A DNA stretch of 64,000 nucleotides from JACKDX01 sp964640175. Its GTDB lineage: Bacteria; Myxococcota_A; Polyangia; Polyangiales; GCA-016699535. The position numbers were made by a program, and so were the translations under genes. The DNA lies in assembly GCA_964640175.1 (NCBI GenBank), contig CAZXFW010000011.1:1-64000 (forward strand), given 5' to 3'. Each line of letters begins with the position of its first letter. Within the stretch, counting starts at the first letter, position 1. Below are positions 43,501 to 52,680 of this stretch, piece after piece. The notes below the pieces were generated by a model. It did no database searches. It was not told where the DNA came from and worked only from the letters and a program-made list of their open reading frames with translations.

Positions 43501-44454
43501 TTAGGCTTGCAAGGGCTGCAACCCGGCATCGCGCAAAAGGGCCATGTCTGCGTCGGCTTCGGGGTTAGGCGTGGTCAGCAGCTGCTCGCCGTAGAAAATG
43601 GAGTTGGCGCCGGCCAAGAAGCACAGCACCTGAGCTTCTCGGCTTAGCGATTCGCGGCCTGCAGACAGGCGCACTTTGGCCTGGGGCATGACGATGCGGG
43701 CGGTGGCGCACATGCGTGCCAGTTCTAACGGGTCTACTGGCGGGCGGTCTTCAAGTGGCGTCCCTTCTACCGGCACTAGGGCATTGATCGGCACGCTGCT
43801 TGGGTGCGGCGTGAAATGCGAGAGGGTCATCAAGAGCTTACAGCGATCGTCAATACTTTCGCCCATGCCAATGATGCCGCCGCAACAAATGCCGATGCCC
43901 GCTTTTGCCACGCGATCCAGGGTGTCCAGCCGTTCATCGTATGTACGCGTGGAAATGATCGAGGGGTAGAACTCGCGGGAGGTATCGAGGTTGTGATTGT
44001 AGGCGGTCAGACCCGCATCGGCGAGTTGGCGTGCTTGATCGTCGCTAAGCATACCCAGTGTGGCACAGGCTTCCATGCCTAGATTGCGGATTCCGCTGAC
44101 CATATCAAGCACATCTTGAAACGCTTTGCCTTGCTTGGCATCGCGCCAGGCGGCGCCCATGCAAAAGCGGGTGGCGCCGTTTTCTTTCGCCCGAGCTGCT
44201 TTGAGTAGAACGTCTTTGACAGACATGAGCCGTTCCGGGGTCACGTGGGTGGCGTAACGGCCACTTTGAGGGCAATAAGCACAATCTTCAGAACAGGCGC
44301 CGGTCTTAATAGAAAGGAGAGTGCAGAGTTGGACGGCATTGGGAGGCTGATGCTCGCGGTGCACTTGTCCTGCCTGATGGATGAGCTCTGTGAGGGGAAG
44401 ATCGTGAATGGCTCTGATTTCTGTCAGTGTCCAATCGTGGCGCGATGAAAACAT
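43501..44454 (-). CDS. bioB: Biotin synthase
   Basis: 317 residues. Radical SAM cluster motif CxxxCxxC is Cys54, Cys58, Cys61 (TGACSEDCAYCPQS). Family sequences: YNHNLDTSREFYPSIISTRT, GICCGGIIGMGESI, VPINALVPVEGTPLED and SAGRESLSREAQVL with the Arg ligand of the second cluster. It inserts sulphur into dethiobiotin, the last step of biotin synthesis. No other bio gene is adjacent. Divergent from the membrane-protein gene that starts at 44512. Confidence 0.97.
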   Translation of the reverse strand: MFSSRHDWTLTEIRAIHDLPLTELIHQAGQVHREHQPPNAVQLCTLLSIKTGACSEDCAYCPQSGRYATHVTPERLMSVKDVLLKAARAKENGATRFCMGAAWRDAKQGKAFQDVLDMVSGIRNLGMEACATLGMLSDDQARQLADAGLTAYNHNLDTSREFYPSIISTRTYDERLDTLDRVAKAGIGICCGGIIGMGESIDDRCKLLMTLSHFTPHPSSVPINALVPVEGTPLEDRPPVDPLELARMCATARIVMPQAKVRLSAGRESLSREAQVLCFLAGANSIFYGEQLLTTPNPEADADMALLRDAGLQPLQA

Positions 44455-44511
44455 AAGGTCTTGACCTTACACTATCTCACCACTACCGTGAAGCGCCGCG
44501 AAGGAACCCAC

Positions 44512-45588
44512 GTGGAGCAATACTTACATGGCCAGTCAGGCCACACACACCCGAGGCTTCACATGGTGTACTCGACCATGGTGTATACGGCTGCGCTTGC
44601 AGCCCTTATGGAGCTATGGCTTGCCAGGATTGGGGTGCCCGCACTTTACGACAAGCTTTCTGAAGGAGCATTGCTGGGATTTTTGAGTTGGGCGACGTTT
44701 TTTCGCAACTTGCTTGGCATCAGTGGGCTGGCAGCACTTGCACTTATGATAGGCATGTGGGTGTCTGACAAACACGTTGCCACATTAACACGACGTTTGA
44801 GCTTGGCGGTGTTTGGCCTTGTGATGATCGTGCTTAGCGTTTCATTGTTGGTGTTCCCAGAAGAATGGGTCATGCCTTATGAACGGATGAAGCATGGCGT
44901 ATTGTCTGTGTCTGTGGCTGCACATGCGTTAGTGGTTAACCTAGGATTTGCCGTAGTATCCAAGCGTATCTCAGCAAGCCGGCGGGCCACGCTTTGGCTG
45001 TTTGCCGTCAGTAGTGTGTGCGCGTTGGGTATCTTGGCGCTTGCATGGATGCCTTTGGCCATACAATTGCATGCTGCGGTGTTATTGCGCCAAGCACTGC
45101 TTCGCATGGGAGAAACGGTCTATCTTGTGGGAGTGGGTTTAGCGGCATTTGTGGCATTTCCGCGTGGGAGATCCACGCGTGATGCTGTGGCAATGATGGT
45201 GATTTCTATCGTGACTGTGGTGGTGAGTACGTTGTGTGTATCACTTCATACCTCATTGGGCGGTGGGTATGCTCAGATGTGGTATGGCGCCTTTCGATTG
45301 GAGTGGCTTCTGGATTACCATCCCTTGCTCTATGTGCCTGTCATCGCGATTGGAATAGCAGTTTCTTTGGGTGCCATGCTCACCTCGTCACATGTGCAAC
45401 GTATGTCAGGTGCAGCACTTGGATTACTGATAGCAGCAGGCTTTGCACCTCCTGCGGTCGATAGGTTAACGATGTGGGTGCTTGGTGTGATTACACTGGC
45501 TGTGTATGCTGCGCCAGATAGTCAGCGAAACGCCAACGAAGCGGGTGAGCGTCCAGAGCTTCAAACAAGCTCTGCCACAGCTGCGTGA
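44512..45588 (+). CDS. Multi-pass membrane protein, function unknown
   Basis: 358 residues from GTG 44512, chosen because AAGGA lies 6 bases upstream; a TTG at 44461 would be longer but abuts bioB. About ten membrane segments, for example GLAALALMIGMWV, LSLAVFGLVMIVLSVSLLVF, LLYVPVIAIGIAVSLGAML and LTMWVLGVITLAVYA. No cofactor motif, no transporter signature that I recognise. His-rich N-terminus (HGQSGHTHPRLH). The last 28 bases overlap the convergent aminotransferase gene. Possibly a regulatory or redox membrane subunit; unresolved. Confidence 0.75.
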   Translation: MEQYLHGQSGHTHPRLHMVYSTMVYTAALAALMELWLARIGVPALYDKLSEGALLGFLSWATFFRNLLGISGLAALALMIGMWVSDKHVATLTRRLSLAVFGLVMIVLSVSLLVFPEEWVMPYERMKHGVLSVSVAAHALVVNLGFAVVSKRISASRRATLWLFAVSSVCALGILALAWMPLAIQLHAAVLLRQALLRMGETVYLVGVGLAAFVAFPRGRSTRDAVAMMVISIVTVVVSTLCVSLHTSLGGGYAQMWYGAFRLEWLLDYHPLLYVPVIAIGIAVSLGAMLTSSHVQRMSGAALGLLIAAGFAPPAVDRLTMWVLGVITLAVYAAPDSQRNANEAGERPELQTSSATAA

Positions 45589-46763
45589 ATGCGCTTTAGG
45601 CCTTCTTCGATGAGTTCAACAGAAGTTGCATAGGAAAATCGAATAAACCCAGGGGCTCCAAACGGAGTGCCCGGCACTGCCGCGCAGCGGGCTTTTTCAA
45701 GGAGCCACTCGGAAACAGCCAAATCATCTGAAAGAACAGTCATGCCGGAACGCTTGCCGAGCAGGGGACGTACATCGACAAAGGCATAGAAGGCACCGTC
45801 GGGCATGCGGGCCGAGAGCCCTGGGATGCGGTTGATGCCTTCCACTAACGCTGCTCTGCGTGTCGCAAAGGTTTGACGCATCGCGTCAAGAACGGCCGGA
45901 TCGCCTTTCAGAGCAGCCAATGCGGCATATTGTGCCACGGTTGTGGGATTTGTAGTCGCTTGTCCCTGAAGGGTGTCACACGCTTTGGCAACCGCGGTAG
46001 GTGCAAGCATCCAGCCGATGCGCCACCCCGTCATGGCATAGGTTTTGCTGACACCATCCACGATGATCAGCCGATCACGAAGATCGGGCGCTATTTCAAG
46101 CAACGAACGTTGTTCGAATCCATCGTAAACAAGTTGGCTGTAAATTTCATCGACAATAATCCAGAAGGAATGCTGGCGTAACACCTCCGCCAGTGCGTGA
46201 AGTTGTTGCGGTGTGTAAGCGGCCCCAGTGGGATTGGAAGGCGTGCACAGCACCAAGGCTTTGGTGCGTGGCGAGATCGCTTTTGCCAAAGCTTCTGGTT
46301 GCAGTACGAAATTGTCCTTGTCTGAGGTCGGGACGATGACAGGGCTGGCGCCCACGAGACGCACTTGTTCGGGATAGCTCACCCAATAAGGCGCAGGAAT
46401 AATCACTTCATCGCCTGAGTCGTAAAGAGCCAGGGCGAGATTAAACAATGCATGTTTGGCGCCTACCGAAACCACGACTTCATTGGGTTCGTGGCGGATG
46501 CCGCCGCGCCGTTTGAAAGAGTCGTCACAAATAGCTTGGCGTAGCTCTGGAATACCCCGCACGTCGGTGTAGTGGGAGCTTTGACGTAACGAACGTTGGG
46601 CGGCTTCTAGGATGTAATCCGGGGTGGGAAAATCAGGTTGACCCACGCCAAAGGCGAGGATGTCGATGCCTTGGCGTTTGAGCGCGGCGGCTCTTTGGGA
46701 AAGGGCTACGGTCGCGGATTCCTGAATCTCATTTAGACGCTGGGCTAACAAAGGACTGGTCAT
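45561..46763 (-). CDS. Class I aspartate-type aminotransferase
   Basis: 400 residues. PLP-binding Lys240 in VDGVSKTYAMTGWRIGW; other marks are FGVGQPDFPTPDYI, SVGAKHALFNLALALYD, PAPYWVSYPEQV, CTPSNPTGAAYTPQQ and IVDEIYSQLVYD. Length and spacing fit subgroup I-beta (AspC/prephenate-type) aminotransferases that transfer amino groups between aspartate and 2-oxoglutarate. The specific substrate cannot be assigned. A 28-base overlap with the convergent membrane-protein gene. Confidence 0.95.
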   Translation of the reverse strand: MTSPLLAQRLNEIQESATVALSQRAAALKRQGIDILAFGVGQPDFPTPDYILEAAQRSLRQSSHYTDVRGIPELRQAICDDSFKRRGGIRHEPNEVVVSVGAKHALFNLALALYDSGDEVIIPAPYWVSYPEQVRLVGASPVIVPTSDKDNFVLQPEALAKAISPRTKALVLCTPSNPTGAAYTPQQLHALAEVLRQHSFWIIVDEIYSQLVYDGFEQRSLLEIAPDLRDRLIIVDGVSKTYAMTGWRIGWMLAPTAVAKACDTLQGQATTNPTTVAQYAALAALKGDPAVLDAMRQTFATRRAALVEGINRIPGLSARMPDGAFYAFVDVRPLLGKRSGMTVLSDDLAVSEWLLEKARCAAVPGTPFGAPGFIRFSYATSVELIEEGLKRIHAAVAELV

Positions 46764-46882
46764 GATGGTTTCATAACATACATTCGCGCGGTCCCAGGTA
46801 TACGTTCAAGGTGTTCAAGAGCTCTTCCACAAAGGCTCGCTTAATGTATGTTAGCCTGCGGCCTTAGCTGGTTGAGCCGGGT

Positions 46883-46911
46883 TTGACAAGAGCGGTGGGA
46901 AGGATTAGAGC
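46883..46911 (+). promoter_or_regulatory. Sigma-70-type promoter of the pal-cpoB operon
   Basis: A perfect -35 TTGACA (46883-46888) is followed 17 bases later by TAGAGC (46906-46911), a weak -10. It lies 39 bases before the ATG of the pal-like gene in an otherwise gene-free 186-base gap. Confidence 0.5.
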
Positions 46912-46949
46912 CCTTGTCTCGATTGGGTAGCATACGGGAGGACATGGTT

Positions 46950-47603
46950 ATGAAACGGCAAACATTCCTGAATTTGACATCCTTGATGTGGGTGGGTGCA
47001 TGTCTGATAGCAGCGTGCGGTCCCGATTATCCTGCCTGTGACGACGATGACGATTGCAAAGAAAAGGAATTTTGCGTCAATAAACGTTGTCAGCTGTGTC
47101 GCGACGATCGTGATTGTGGGCAGGGCAAGCAGTGTAATCAAGGGCGTTGTGATGACATTCCTGGATTCTGCCGGTCGAGTGCGGAGTGTGCGCCAGGCGA
47201 GAATTGCTTAGGCAATCGATGCCAGAAACCTGTGTCTTCAGAGTCGAGCGAGAGCGGCGCAGGTGATGCGTCGGGGATCTGTAACTTTGAATCGATTTAT
47301 TTCGAGTTTGACTCCAGCACGATTGTTCCCGAAGCGAGGTCTCACATCGAAAAGAACATCGAGTGCGCACGCAAGAAGAACATTACTGGATTGCACATGA
47401 CAGGGCATACCGATCCACGGGGCACTGAGGAATATAACCTTGCCTTGGGCGATCGCCGTGCTCAGGGCGTGCGCGGTGTGGTGACTTCTTTGGGAATGGA
47501 TCCTAATAAGGTTACTGTCTCGTCCATGGGTGAGGAAATGGCCCAGGGTACCGATGAAAGTGGCTGGTCTAAAGACAGGCGTGTGGAATTCTCTGCAAGA
47601 TAG
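46950..47603 (+). CDS. pal: OmpA-family peptidoglycan-associated lipoprotein
   Basis: 217 residues from ATG 46950 with GGGAGG 7 bases upstream. Signal peptide with lipobox LIAAC (MKRQTFLNLTSLMWVGAC). A Cys-rich acidic segment (PACDDDDDCKEKEFC, about 25-95) precedes an OmpA domain (about 110-217) with FEFDSSTIVPEARSHIEKN and the peptidoglycan-binding TGHTDPRGTEEYNLALGDRR. The Cys-rich insert is unlike standard Pal. Pal anchors the outer membrane to peptidoglycan. cpoB begins 8 bases after the stop, but tolQRAB are not in the window. Confidence 0.92.
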   Translation: MKRQTFLNLTSLMWVGACLIAACGPDYPACDDDDDCKEKEFCVNKRCQLCRDDRDCGQGKQCNQGRCDDIPGFCRSSAECAPGENCLGNRCQKPVSSESSESGAGDASGICNFESIYFEFDSSTIVPEARSHIEKNIECARKKNITGLHMTGHTDPRGTEEYNLALGDRRAQGVRGVVTSLGMDPNKVTVSSMGEEMAQGTDESGWSKDRRVEFSAR

Positions 47604-47610
47604 AGCCTGC

Positions 47611-48441
47611 ATGAGGCAAGGTGACAAGAGCTCCTGCGGTATAGTAGCAGTGGCTCTTTGCGCTATGTTGAGCACTGGATGCTTTTGGACATCCAAGAGC
47701 GAGGGTGATCAGTTAAAGAAGCGCGTCTCTTCGCTTGAAAGCGGGTTGCTTGAAGAGCGCAAGAAGCTTGCTGACCAACTGGTTGAAGCACAAGATAAGA
47801 TCAACCGCTTAGAGGACCTTCTTGATCGTGCGACTCGGGTGCTTGCGAAGAACAATACCGATATCGAATTACGCGTGCAACAGCTTGAAGAGCAAGGCGA
47901 TACCGTTCGAGGAAGCCTCTCGGAAATGCAGAACACTGTTAATGTGCTTCAAAAGTCGTGGGAAGATAATCAGAAATTGCTAAATGCTGGTGGTGATAAG
48001 TCTGGCATGGAGCAGCCGTTAGACAGTGCTCAAATCCCCGTGGACAAGAAGGGCCATTTTGATGCAGCAAGAACTGCATATGAGGCAGGCGAGTATGCGA
48101 AAGCACGTTCGTTGGACCGCGAATATATTCAGCGTTATTCGAAAGACGCGCATGCAGACGATGCGCAGTACTGGATAGGAGCCGGTTATTTGCAGCAGAA
48201 AAAGCCTGCAACTGCCTTGGGTGAGTTTCGTAAAGTGATCGCTACGTATCCCAAGAGCGATGTGTTGGACAAAACATTGTTTGATATGGCCGAAGCGTTT
48301 TGGCAGCTTCAGGCGTGTACGGATGCCAAAAGCGCACTGACTGCCCTGATTGAGGGGCACAAGAAATCTTCGCTACGAGTCGCTGCACAGCAAAAACTAA
48401 AAAAGATTAAACAAGCCCGCCGTGGCTATTGCACGTCGTAA
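47611..48441 (+). CDS. CpoB/YbgF-like Tol-Pal system TPR lipoprotein
   Basis: 276 residues from ATG 47611. Signal peptide and lipobox ending STGC (Cys22). A long coiled coil (about 35-120, LKKRVSSLESGLLEERKKLA) leads to TPR repeats (about 150-270): AARTAYEAGEYAKARSLDRE, DAQYWIGAGYLQQKKPATAL, DKTLFDMAEAFWQLQACTDA. This is the layout of CpoB (YbgF), which couples Tol-Pal to peptidoglycan synthesis, though the lipid anchor is not standard. A few bases after pal and directly before the PEGA protein. Confidence 0.85.
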   Translation: MRQGDKSSCGIVAVALCAMLSTGCFWTSKSEGDQLKKRVSSLESGLLEERKKLADQLVEAQDKINRLEDLLDRATRVLAKNNTDIELRVQQLEEQGDTVRGSLSEMQNTVNVLQKSWEDNQKLLNAGGDKSGMEQPLDSAQIPVDKKGHFDAARTAYEAGEYAKARSLDREYIQRYSKDAHADDAQYWIGAGYLQQKKPATALGEFRKVIATYPKSDVLDKTLFDMAEAFWQLQACTDAKSALTALIEGHKKSSLRVAAQQKLKKIKQARRGYCTS

Positions 48442-50355
48442 ATGGTGATGCGTGCATTCGCATCCCCTCTATTCATCACTCTAAGCAGGGATCATAGGCA
48501 TTGGTTGATCGTGTTAGCCAATGTGTTTGTAGGGTTCATCACGTCCGCCACCTCAGCGCAACAGCTGCCTCTGTATGAGGCCAGTGTTGAAACTACCCCC
48601 GCCGGGGCGTCTGTATATTTGGATGCTCCTACTGGAGCGTTGCTCGGAGTGACTCCGCTCAAGAGCATCCGACTTCGTGCCGGAAGTCATGTGCTTTATT
48701 TTGATTTAGAGGGATATGACGAGGCTCGTTTGTATATTGAAGTCAACCGTGACGGTCAGGCGTTTTCATCAACGCTTAAGGCTGCTGCGGTGCTTGAGTT
48801 ATTGCCTCCGGATGAAGCTTTCAATGGCGCACAGGTGTTGGTGAATGGTGAAAAATTGGGAGTGTTGCCGTTTCGTGGAACGTTGATGCCAGGTCGGCAT
48901 ATGGTGCAGATCAAACAAGGGAAAGATGTGCTTTTTGCACAATGGGTGGAGCTTGAACCAGGGCAAGAAATGTCTCTGACGCCACCCTTTGAACACAAAG
49001 CGACGCATAAAAGTTCTATTTTGGTGGGTGGTGACGTCAAAGGCGCAGACGTGTTTATAGACGGTGAAGCCAAAGGGAAGACTCCGTTAGTGGTGCAAGG
49101 TGTTTCCGAGGGTCGTCATGTTGTGGAAATCAAAGCTCGTAGAAGGGCACCGTACACTAAAGAGATAGCCGTAATCGTGGGGCAGCGAGTGTCGATTAAT
49201 CCCACGCTTGATCCTGTTGGAGAACCACGTGAGGGTGTGATGGTCGTGAATGCGTCTGTCGGCGGAGCGACTGTATTTGTGGATGAGCGTCAGCGAGGCA
49301 CCGTTCCTATGGTTTTGCATAACCTTCGTGACGGAAAGCACACAGTTAGCATCAAAGCAGAGGGCCACGAAGAATATCGCGAAACATGTCTCCTGGGAGC
49401 GAAAACTCCATGTGAGATTTATGCCGAGCTGACCCCTGTTCTCGCTGCGATCCGAGTGGAGGCGAACGTTAGCTATGCCAAACTCTTTGTTAATAATGAT
49501 GAAAAGGGAGCAATTCCTTTTGATGGGTATATTGAGCCTGGACCCAAGGTACTGGAAGTGCGTGCCGAGGGCTATGAGCCGTTTCGTCAACGAATCCAAC
49601 TAACTGCTTCATCGCAGCCGACGCTCATCCTTGCGACATTGCGAGGGGATGGCTCTACGGAAGCAGACAATGCCTATGCTGAAGACGCGCAGGAAGCATT
49701 GCGCCAACAACGAGGAGCCATGCCACATGCAGCTGTTCCTTTGGCTGTTGGTCAGTCCTACATCGACTTGGCTACGGGGTGGCCATTTTTAGCTGAGATG
49801 CGTTTGGGCGTAGGTGTGTTTAAGTTTATGGATGTCGGATTAGCGTTACGGACGTTTGGGCGGCTAAGCGAGATAGAGGGCAGAGTGAAGGTGGGCTCTT
49901 TCGTTGTGAATCCTTGGGCAGTTGCGTTGCAGGTCAAAGGTGGAGGAGGCGTGGGGCCTAGTGAAAATGTGCTCAATCCTTCGACGGATGAAAAAGAAAG
50001 TCATGGTGTTAACACCTGGTTTATTAAGGTTGAGGCACTGAATTCCATCAATTTTTCTGATTTTGGTGCCGTCACGTTATGGGCAGCCCTGGACCTGCAT
50101 TCCGATCGTTATGATTTCAGCGGGGAAAATGGGGACGAACTTCTGGTTCCTGATCCTGGAAGGCAGGAGCACATGCGCTTTCGTGTGGGAGGAGCTCTGG
50201 AAGTGATCTTGGATCTTCACTGGAATCTTTGGGGGTTGGTGGAGGGTATTGCTGCAAGCACAGACGGACGGAGGAGGATTTTGGGCGATATTTATGGGCT
50301 CGGAATGGAGGATACGGAGTTGTATTTTGGCTTGGGAACAACGTATAAGTATTAG
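48442..50355 (+). CDS. PEGA-repeat envelope protein with C-terminal barrel-like domain
   Basis: 637 residues starting directly after the cpoB stop (TAA-ATG). Signal peptide from LIVLANVFVGFITSATSAQ. Five PEGA-type repeats from about residue 40 to 400: TPAGASVYLDAPTGALLGVT, FNGAQVLVNGEKLGVLPFRG, VKGADVFIDGEAKGKTPLVV, VGGATVFVDERQRGTVPMVL and VSYAKLFVNNDEKGAIPFDG. The C-terminal ~210 residues are beta-rich, ending YFGLGTTYKY, and may form an outer-membrane barrel. PEGA domains are surface-layer or carbohydrate-type beta modules. No catalytic motif. Operon with pal and cpoB; tmk follows by 9 bases. Confidence 0.87.
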   Translation: MVMRAFASPLFITLSRDHRHWLIVLANVFVGFITSATSAQQLPLYEASVETTPAGASVYLDAPTGALLGVTPLKSIRLRAGSHVLYFDLEGYDEARLYIEVNRDGQAFSSTLKAAAVLELLPPDEAFNGAQVLVNGEKLGVLPFRGTLMPGRHMVQIKQGKDVLFAQWVELEPGQEMSLTPPFEHKATHKSSILVGGDVKGADVFIDGEAKGKTPLVVQGVSEGRHVVEIKARRRAPYTKEIAVIVGQRVSINPTLDPVGEPREGVMVVNASVGGATVFVDERQRGTVPMVLHNLRDGKHTVSIKAEGHEEYRETCLLGAKTPCEIYAELTPVLAAIRVEANVSYAKLFVNNDEKGAIPFDGYIEPGPKVLEVRAEGYEPFRQRIQLTASSQPTLILATLRGDGSTEADNAYAEDAQEALRQQRGAMPHAAVPLAVGQSYIDLATGWPFLAEMRLGVGVFKFMDVGLALRTFGRLSEIEGRVKVGSFVVNPWAVALQVKGGGGVGPSENVLNPSTDEKESHGVNTWFIKVEALNSINFSDFGAVTLWAALDLHSDRYDFSGENGDELLVPDPGRQEHMRFRVGGALEVILDLHWNLWGLVEGIAASTDGRRRILGDIYGLGMEDTELYFGLGTTYKY

Positions 50356-50364
50356 ACGTGGTTT

Positions 50365-51021
50365 ATGATTGAGGGAAGTTTCATTGTTTTAGAAGGGGTG
50401 GATGGGGCAGGTACCACGACCCATGTGCGGCTTTTATCCAAAGAGCTTCGCAGCAAAGGGCTGCCTGTCTACAAAACAGGAGAACCCAGCAGAGGTCCAG
50501 TCGGTGGACTGTTACGTCAGATTCTCACTGGCCGTGTGGTGGTGCATGGACTTCAAGGTGCGCGGCCACCTTCTTGGGGCACCATGGCTCTTTTATTTGC
50601 AGCAGATCGTATGGACCACCTCGAAGCAGAAATTATGCCCAATCTCATGGATGGCGTGAATGTCATTTGCGATCGCTACGATCATTCTTCGGTGGCGTAT
50701 CAGTCGTTGTCCGGTGGTGCTAAACCTGCGACTATTGCATGGGTACGTGAACTTAACTCACGTGCAAAACGTCCCGATCTGACGATAGTATTGGATGTGC
50801 CCGCAGAAGTTGCGGCTGAACGTCGCCGAAGCCGCCTTCTCGCTCAGGAAATGTATGAAGATGACGAGTTGCAACGTGATCTTGTCGATTTTTATGCTCA
50901 TATTGAGGAGTACTTTCCACAGGACACCATTTGTCATGTGGATGCGAATCGCCCGGTTGCAGAAGTTGCTGCAGAAATCTTCGAACGTGTGCGGATGCAT
51001 CGCGGAGATACTGTCACGTGA
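50365..51021 (+). CDS. tmk: Thymidylate kinase
   Basis: 218 residues. The P-loop reads GVDGAGTTT (residues 11-19) with Thr17 where Lys is usual. The DRY block is VICDRYDHSSVAYQSLSGG; the LID-like part RRRSRLLAQEMYEDDE is basic. TGEPSRGPVGGLLRQIL is the substrate-binding DPxxE-like region of the family. It phosphorylates dTMP to dTDP. The Lys-to-Thr change occurs in other Tmk proteins as far as I recall. Overlaps the next gene by 4 bases (GTGA). Confidence 0.92.
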   Translation: MIEGSFIVLEGVDGAGTTTHVRLLSKELRSKGLPVYKTGEPSRGPVGGLLRQILTGRVVVHGLQGARPPSWGTMALLFAADRMDHLEAEIMPNLMDGVNVICDRYDHSSVAYQSLSGGAKPATIAWVRELNSRAKRPDLTIVLDVPAEVAAERRRSRLLAQEMYEDDELQRDLVDFYAHIEEYFPQDTICHVDANRPVAEVAAEIFERVRMHRGDTVT

Positions 51022-51473
51022 AGATAGGGTGGTGGATTGTAGGGAGCGTAGTGTTCCTTGTGGCATGTGCAAGTGAGACTGCATCACGCAAAACGGTTTC
51101 AGCCAGCCATCCCGTAGAGAAGCCTATCCCCGTTGTGGAATCCCACCGGGATGGGACGATTCACCGTCAGCAGCTTAGAGTGGTTCTGGATGGTGGTCTA
51201 GGCCGATTTCTTCAAGGCGTGAGGACTGAACCCTACATCGTGCATAACAAATTCAAAGGATTCCGTATCCTGGAGTTATACCCCCGTGAGCCCGTCTTCC
51301 AAGGCGTGAGTCCCAAGGTGGGAGATGTTGTGACGCAAATCAATGGGCAGCCCATTGGCCGGCCAGAACAAGCGTTGAAGGTATGGGATAGCTTACGGGT
51401 GGCGAGTGAGCTGCGCATCGACTATTTGCGTGAGGGCGCGGCTCATGAAGCACGCTACCGCATTGTAGAATGA
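51018..51473 (+). CDS. PDZ-domain lipoprotein (GspC-like)
   Basis: 151 residues from GTG 51018, whose GTGA overlaps the tmk stop. Signal peptide VKIGWWIVGSVVFLVACAS with lipobox LVAC. The rest reads as a linker with a HRQQLRVVLDGGLGRFLQG element and then a PDZ-like domain (GVSPKVGDVVTQINGQPIG). This is like the C-terminal part of type II secretion protein GspC, but no other gsp gene is in the window. Tightly coupled to tmk. Confidence 0.8.
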   Translation: MKIGWWIVGSVVFLVACASETASRKTVSASHPVEKPIPVVESHRDGTIHRQQLRVVLDGGLGRFLQGVRTEPYIVHNKFKGFRILELYPREPVFQGVSPKVGDVVTQINGQPIGRPEQALKVWDSLRVASELRIDYLREGAAHEARYRIVE

Positions 51474-51475
51474 GG

Positions 51476-52603
51476 CTATCGCGTTAGTATTCGTACACCA
51501 AGTTCACCGTCCACGTTCACGAGTTCACCGGTGGCCAACAGCGATTCACCCGCTCGGAGAACGACTTTTGAACCCAAGGATAGCCCTGTTTGAACCACTT
51601 GGCCTGGAATCAAAGCACTGACTTCCGAGGCTTTGAGCTTAAATCGCCCAAGCTCCACGCTTACTGCGATCGGTATAGATGCGATTGTTTCAACATCCAT
51701 CGTTGAGGTTGAGGGTGGGTTGAGCTTTGCATGGGGCATGGGTGTTTCCTGGGTGATGGACGTGATGGTAATGAATCCGTCGCCTTCGGAACAGGCTGTC
51801 CATGTATAACTTGGGTTTCCATCAAGGTGAAGCTGCAAATCCTCGGTAGCCCAGGGATCTAACGCATTGACATCCGTAGACCAGGTTCTTCCCAAAAGAA
51901 CGATGTCTTGCGGCTTGAGGGAGCCAATGGTTTCACCTGTCATCGAACAGTGGGTGAGCCGAACGACCATTTCAAGTGGCACCTGTGAATGATTTTCAAC
52001 GGGTGGTAGAGGAGAGCCGTGTTGAAGCAGTGCTTGCAATGCGGATTGTGGCAAATGGACTCGCGCGTAACCTTCATCGCTTCCGAGTTGTACGTGGGCG
52101 GACCATAGGAACCAGTTGGGATCGTTAGAGATAGCAAGCATGGTGGAAGGTTGAGTCAGCACACTGTGAAGTTTCCAGTCTGCCGTATGTGAAGCTAGAA
52201 GAAGGTGCGCCACCGTGTAAGCAAAGATACCTTGTTCGGTGTCGCTAAATGAAGTGAGAGGCTCCGGGATGTTTTGACCTGCTTCGCCACCAAGCACGCG
52301 GTCTATGAGGCAGGAGGCCAATCGTTTGTCGAGCTCGACTGCTATTTTAAATTGACCGTTTCGACTCTGGCACAACAAAGCCGCAATTATATCGGGCGTC
52401 AACTGTTCTGAGAGTGTCTCTTTGCCGATGAGCTCGAGTGGATAGACGGTGATTTTGACATCACACCCAGTGAGTCTACTGATCAGGTCATGCCATGCAT
52501 TGAGCCGCCACCAGTTGTTAAAGGAGCGCAAGGCACGATTCAACAGCTGTGCGTCCATGGCGCTCGTTTGAACAAGGGGTGGTAATCCAGAGGGATGTTG
52601 CAT
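51476..52603 (-). CDS. SpoA-domain switch protein (SctQ/FliN-like)
   Basis: 375 residues from ATG 52603, with AGGAA 9 bases upstream; ATG 52651 is the longer alternative. The N-terminal part (about 15-250) is divergent. The C-terminal ~80 residues form a SpoA (FliN) domain: IPIAVSVELGRFKLKASEVS, LIPGQVVQTGLSLGSKVVL and ATGELVNVDGELGVRI. This fits SctQ, the cytoplasmic sorting-platform protein of injectisomes, or flagellar FliN/FliM. With a SctV-like gene at the window start, type III secretion is the better guess. Divergent from the kinase gene. Confidence 0.75.
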   Translation of the reverse strand: MQHPSGLPPLVQTSAMDAQLLNRALRSFNNWWRLNAWHDLISRLTGCDVKITVYPLELIGKETLSEQLTPDIIAALLCQSRNGQFKIAVELDKRLASCLIDRVLGGEAGQNIPEPLTSFSDTEQGIFAYTVAHLLLASHTADWKLHSVLTQPSTMLAISNDPNWFLWSAHVQLGSDEGYARVHLPQSALQALLQHGSPLPPVENHSQVPLEMVVRLTHCSMTGETIGSLKPQDIVLLGRTWSTDVNALDPWATEDLQLHLDGNPSYTWTACSEGDGFITITSITQETPMPHAKLNPPSTSTMDVETIASIPIAVSVELGRFKLKASEVSALIPGQVVQTGLSLGSKVVLRAGESLLATGELVNVDGELGVRILTR

Positions 52604-52680
52604 TACAGTGTGGTTCCTACCTCGGCTGAGGCTGTCAGATCCATGACCCATGGCGCTCAGGATGATACAATCTGGAGCCT

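Noticed and set aside
51018..51473. Type II secretion gspC
   Set aside because: Only the PDZ part resembles GspC, and no other gsp gene is near; called a PDZ lipoprotein instead.
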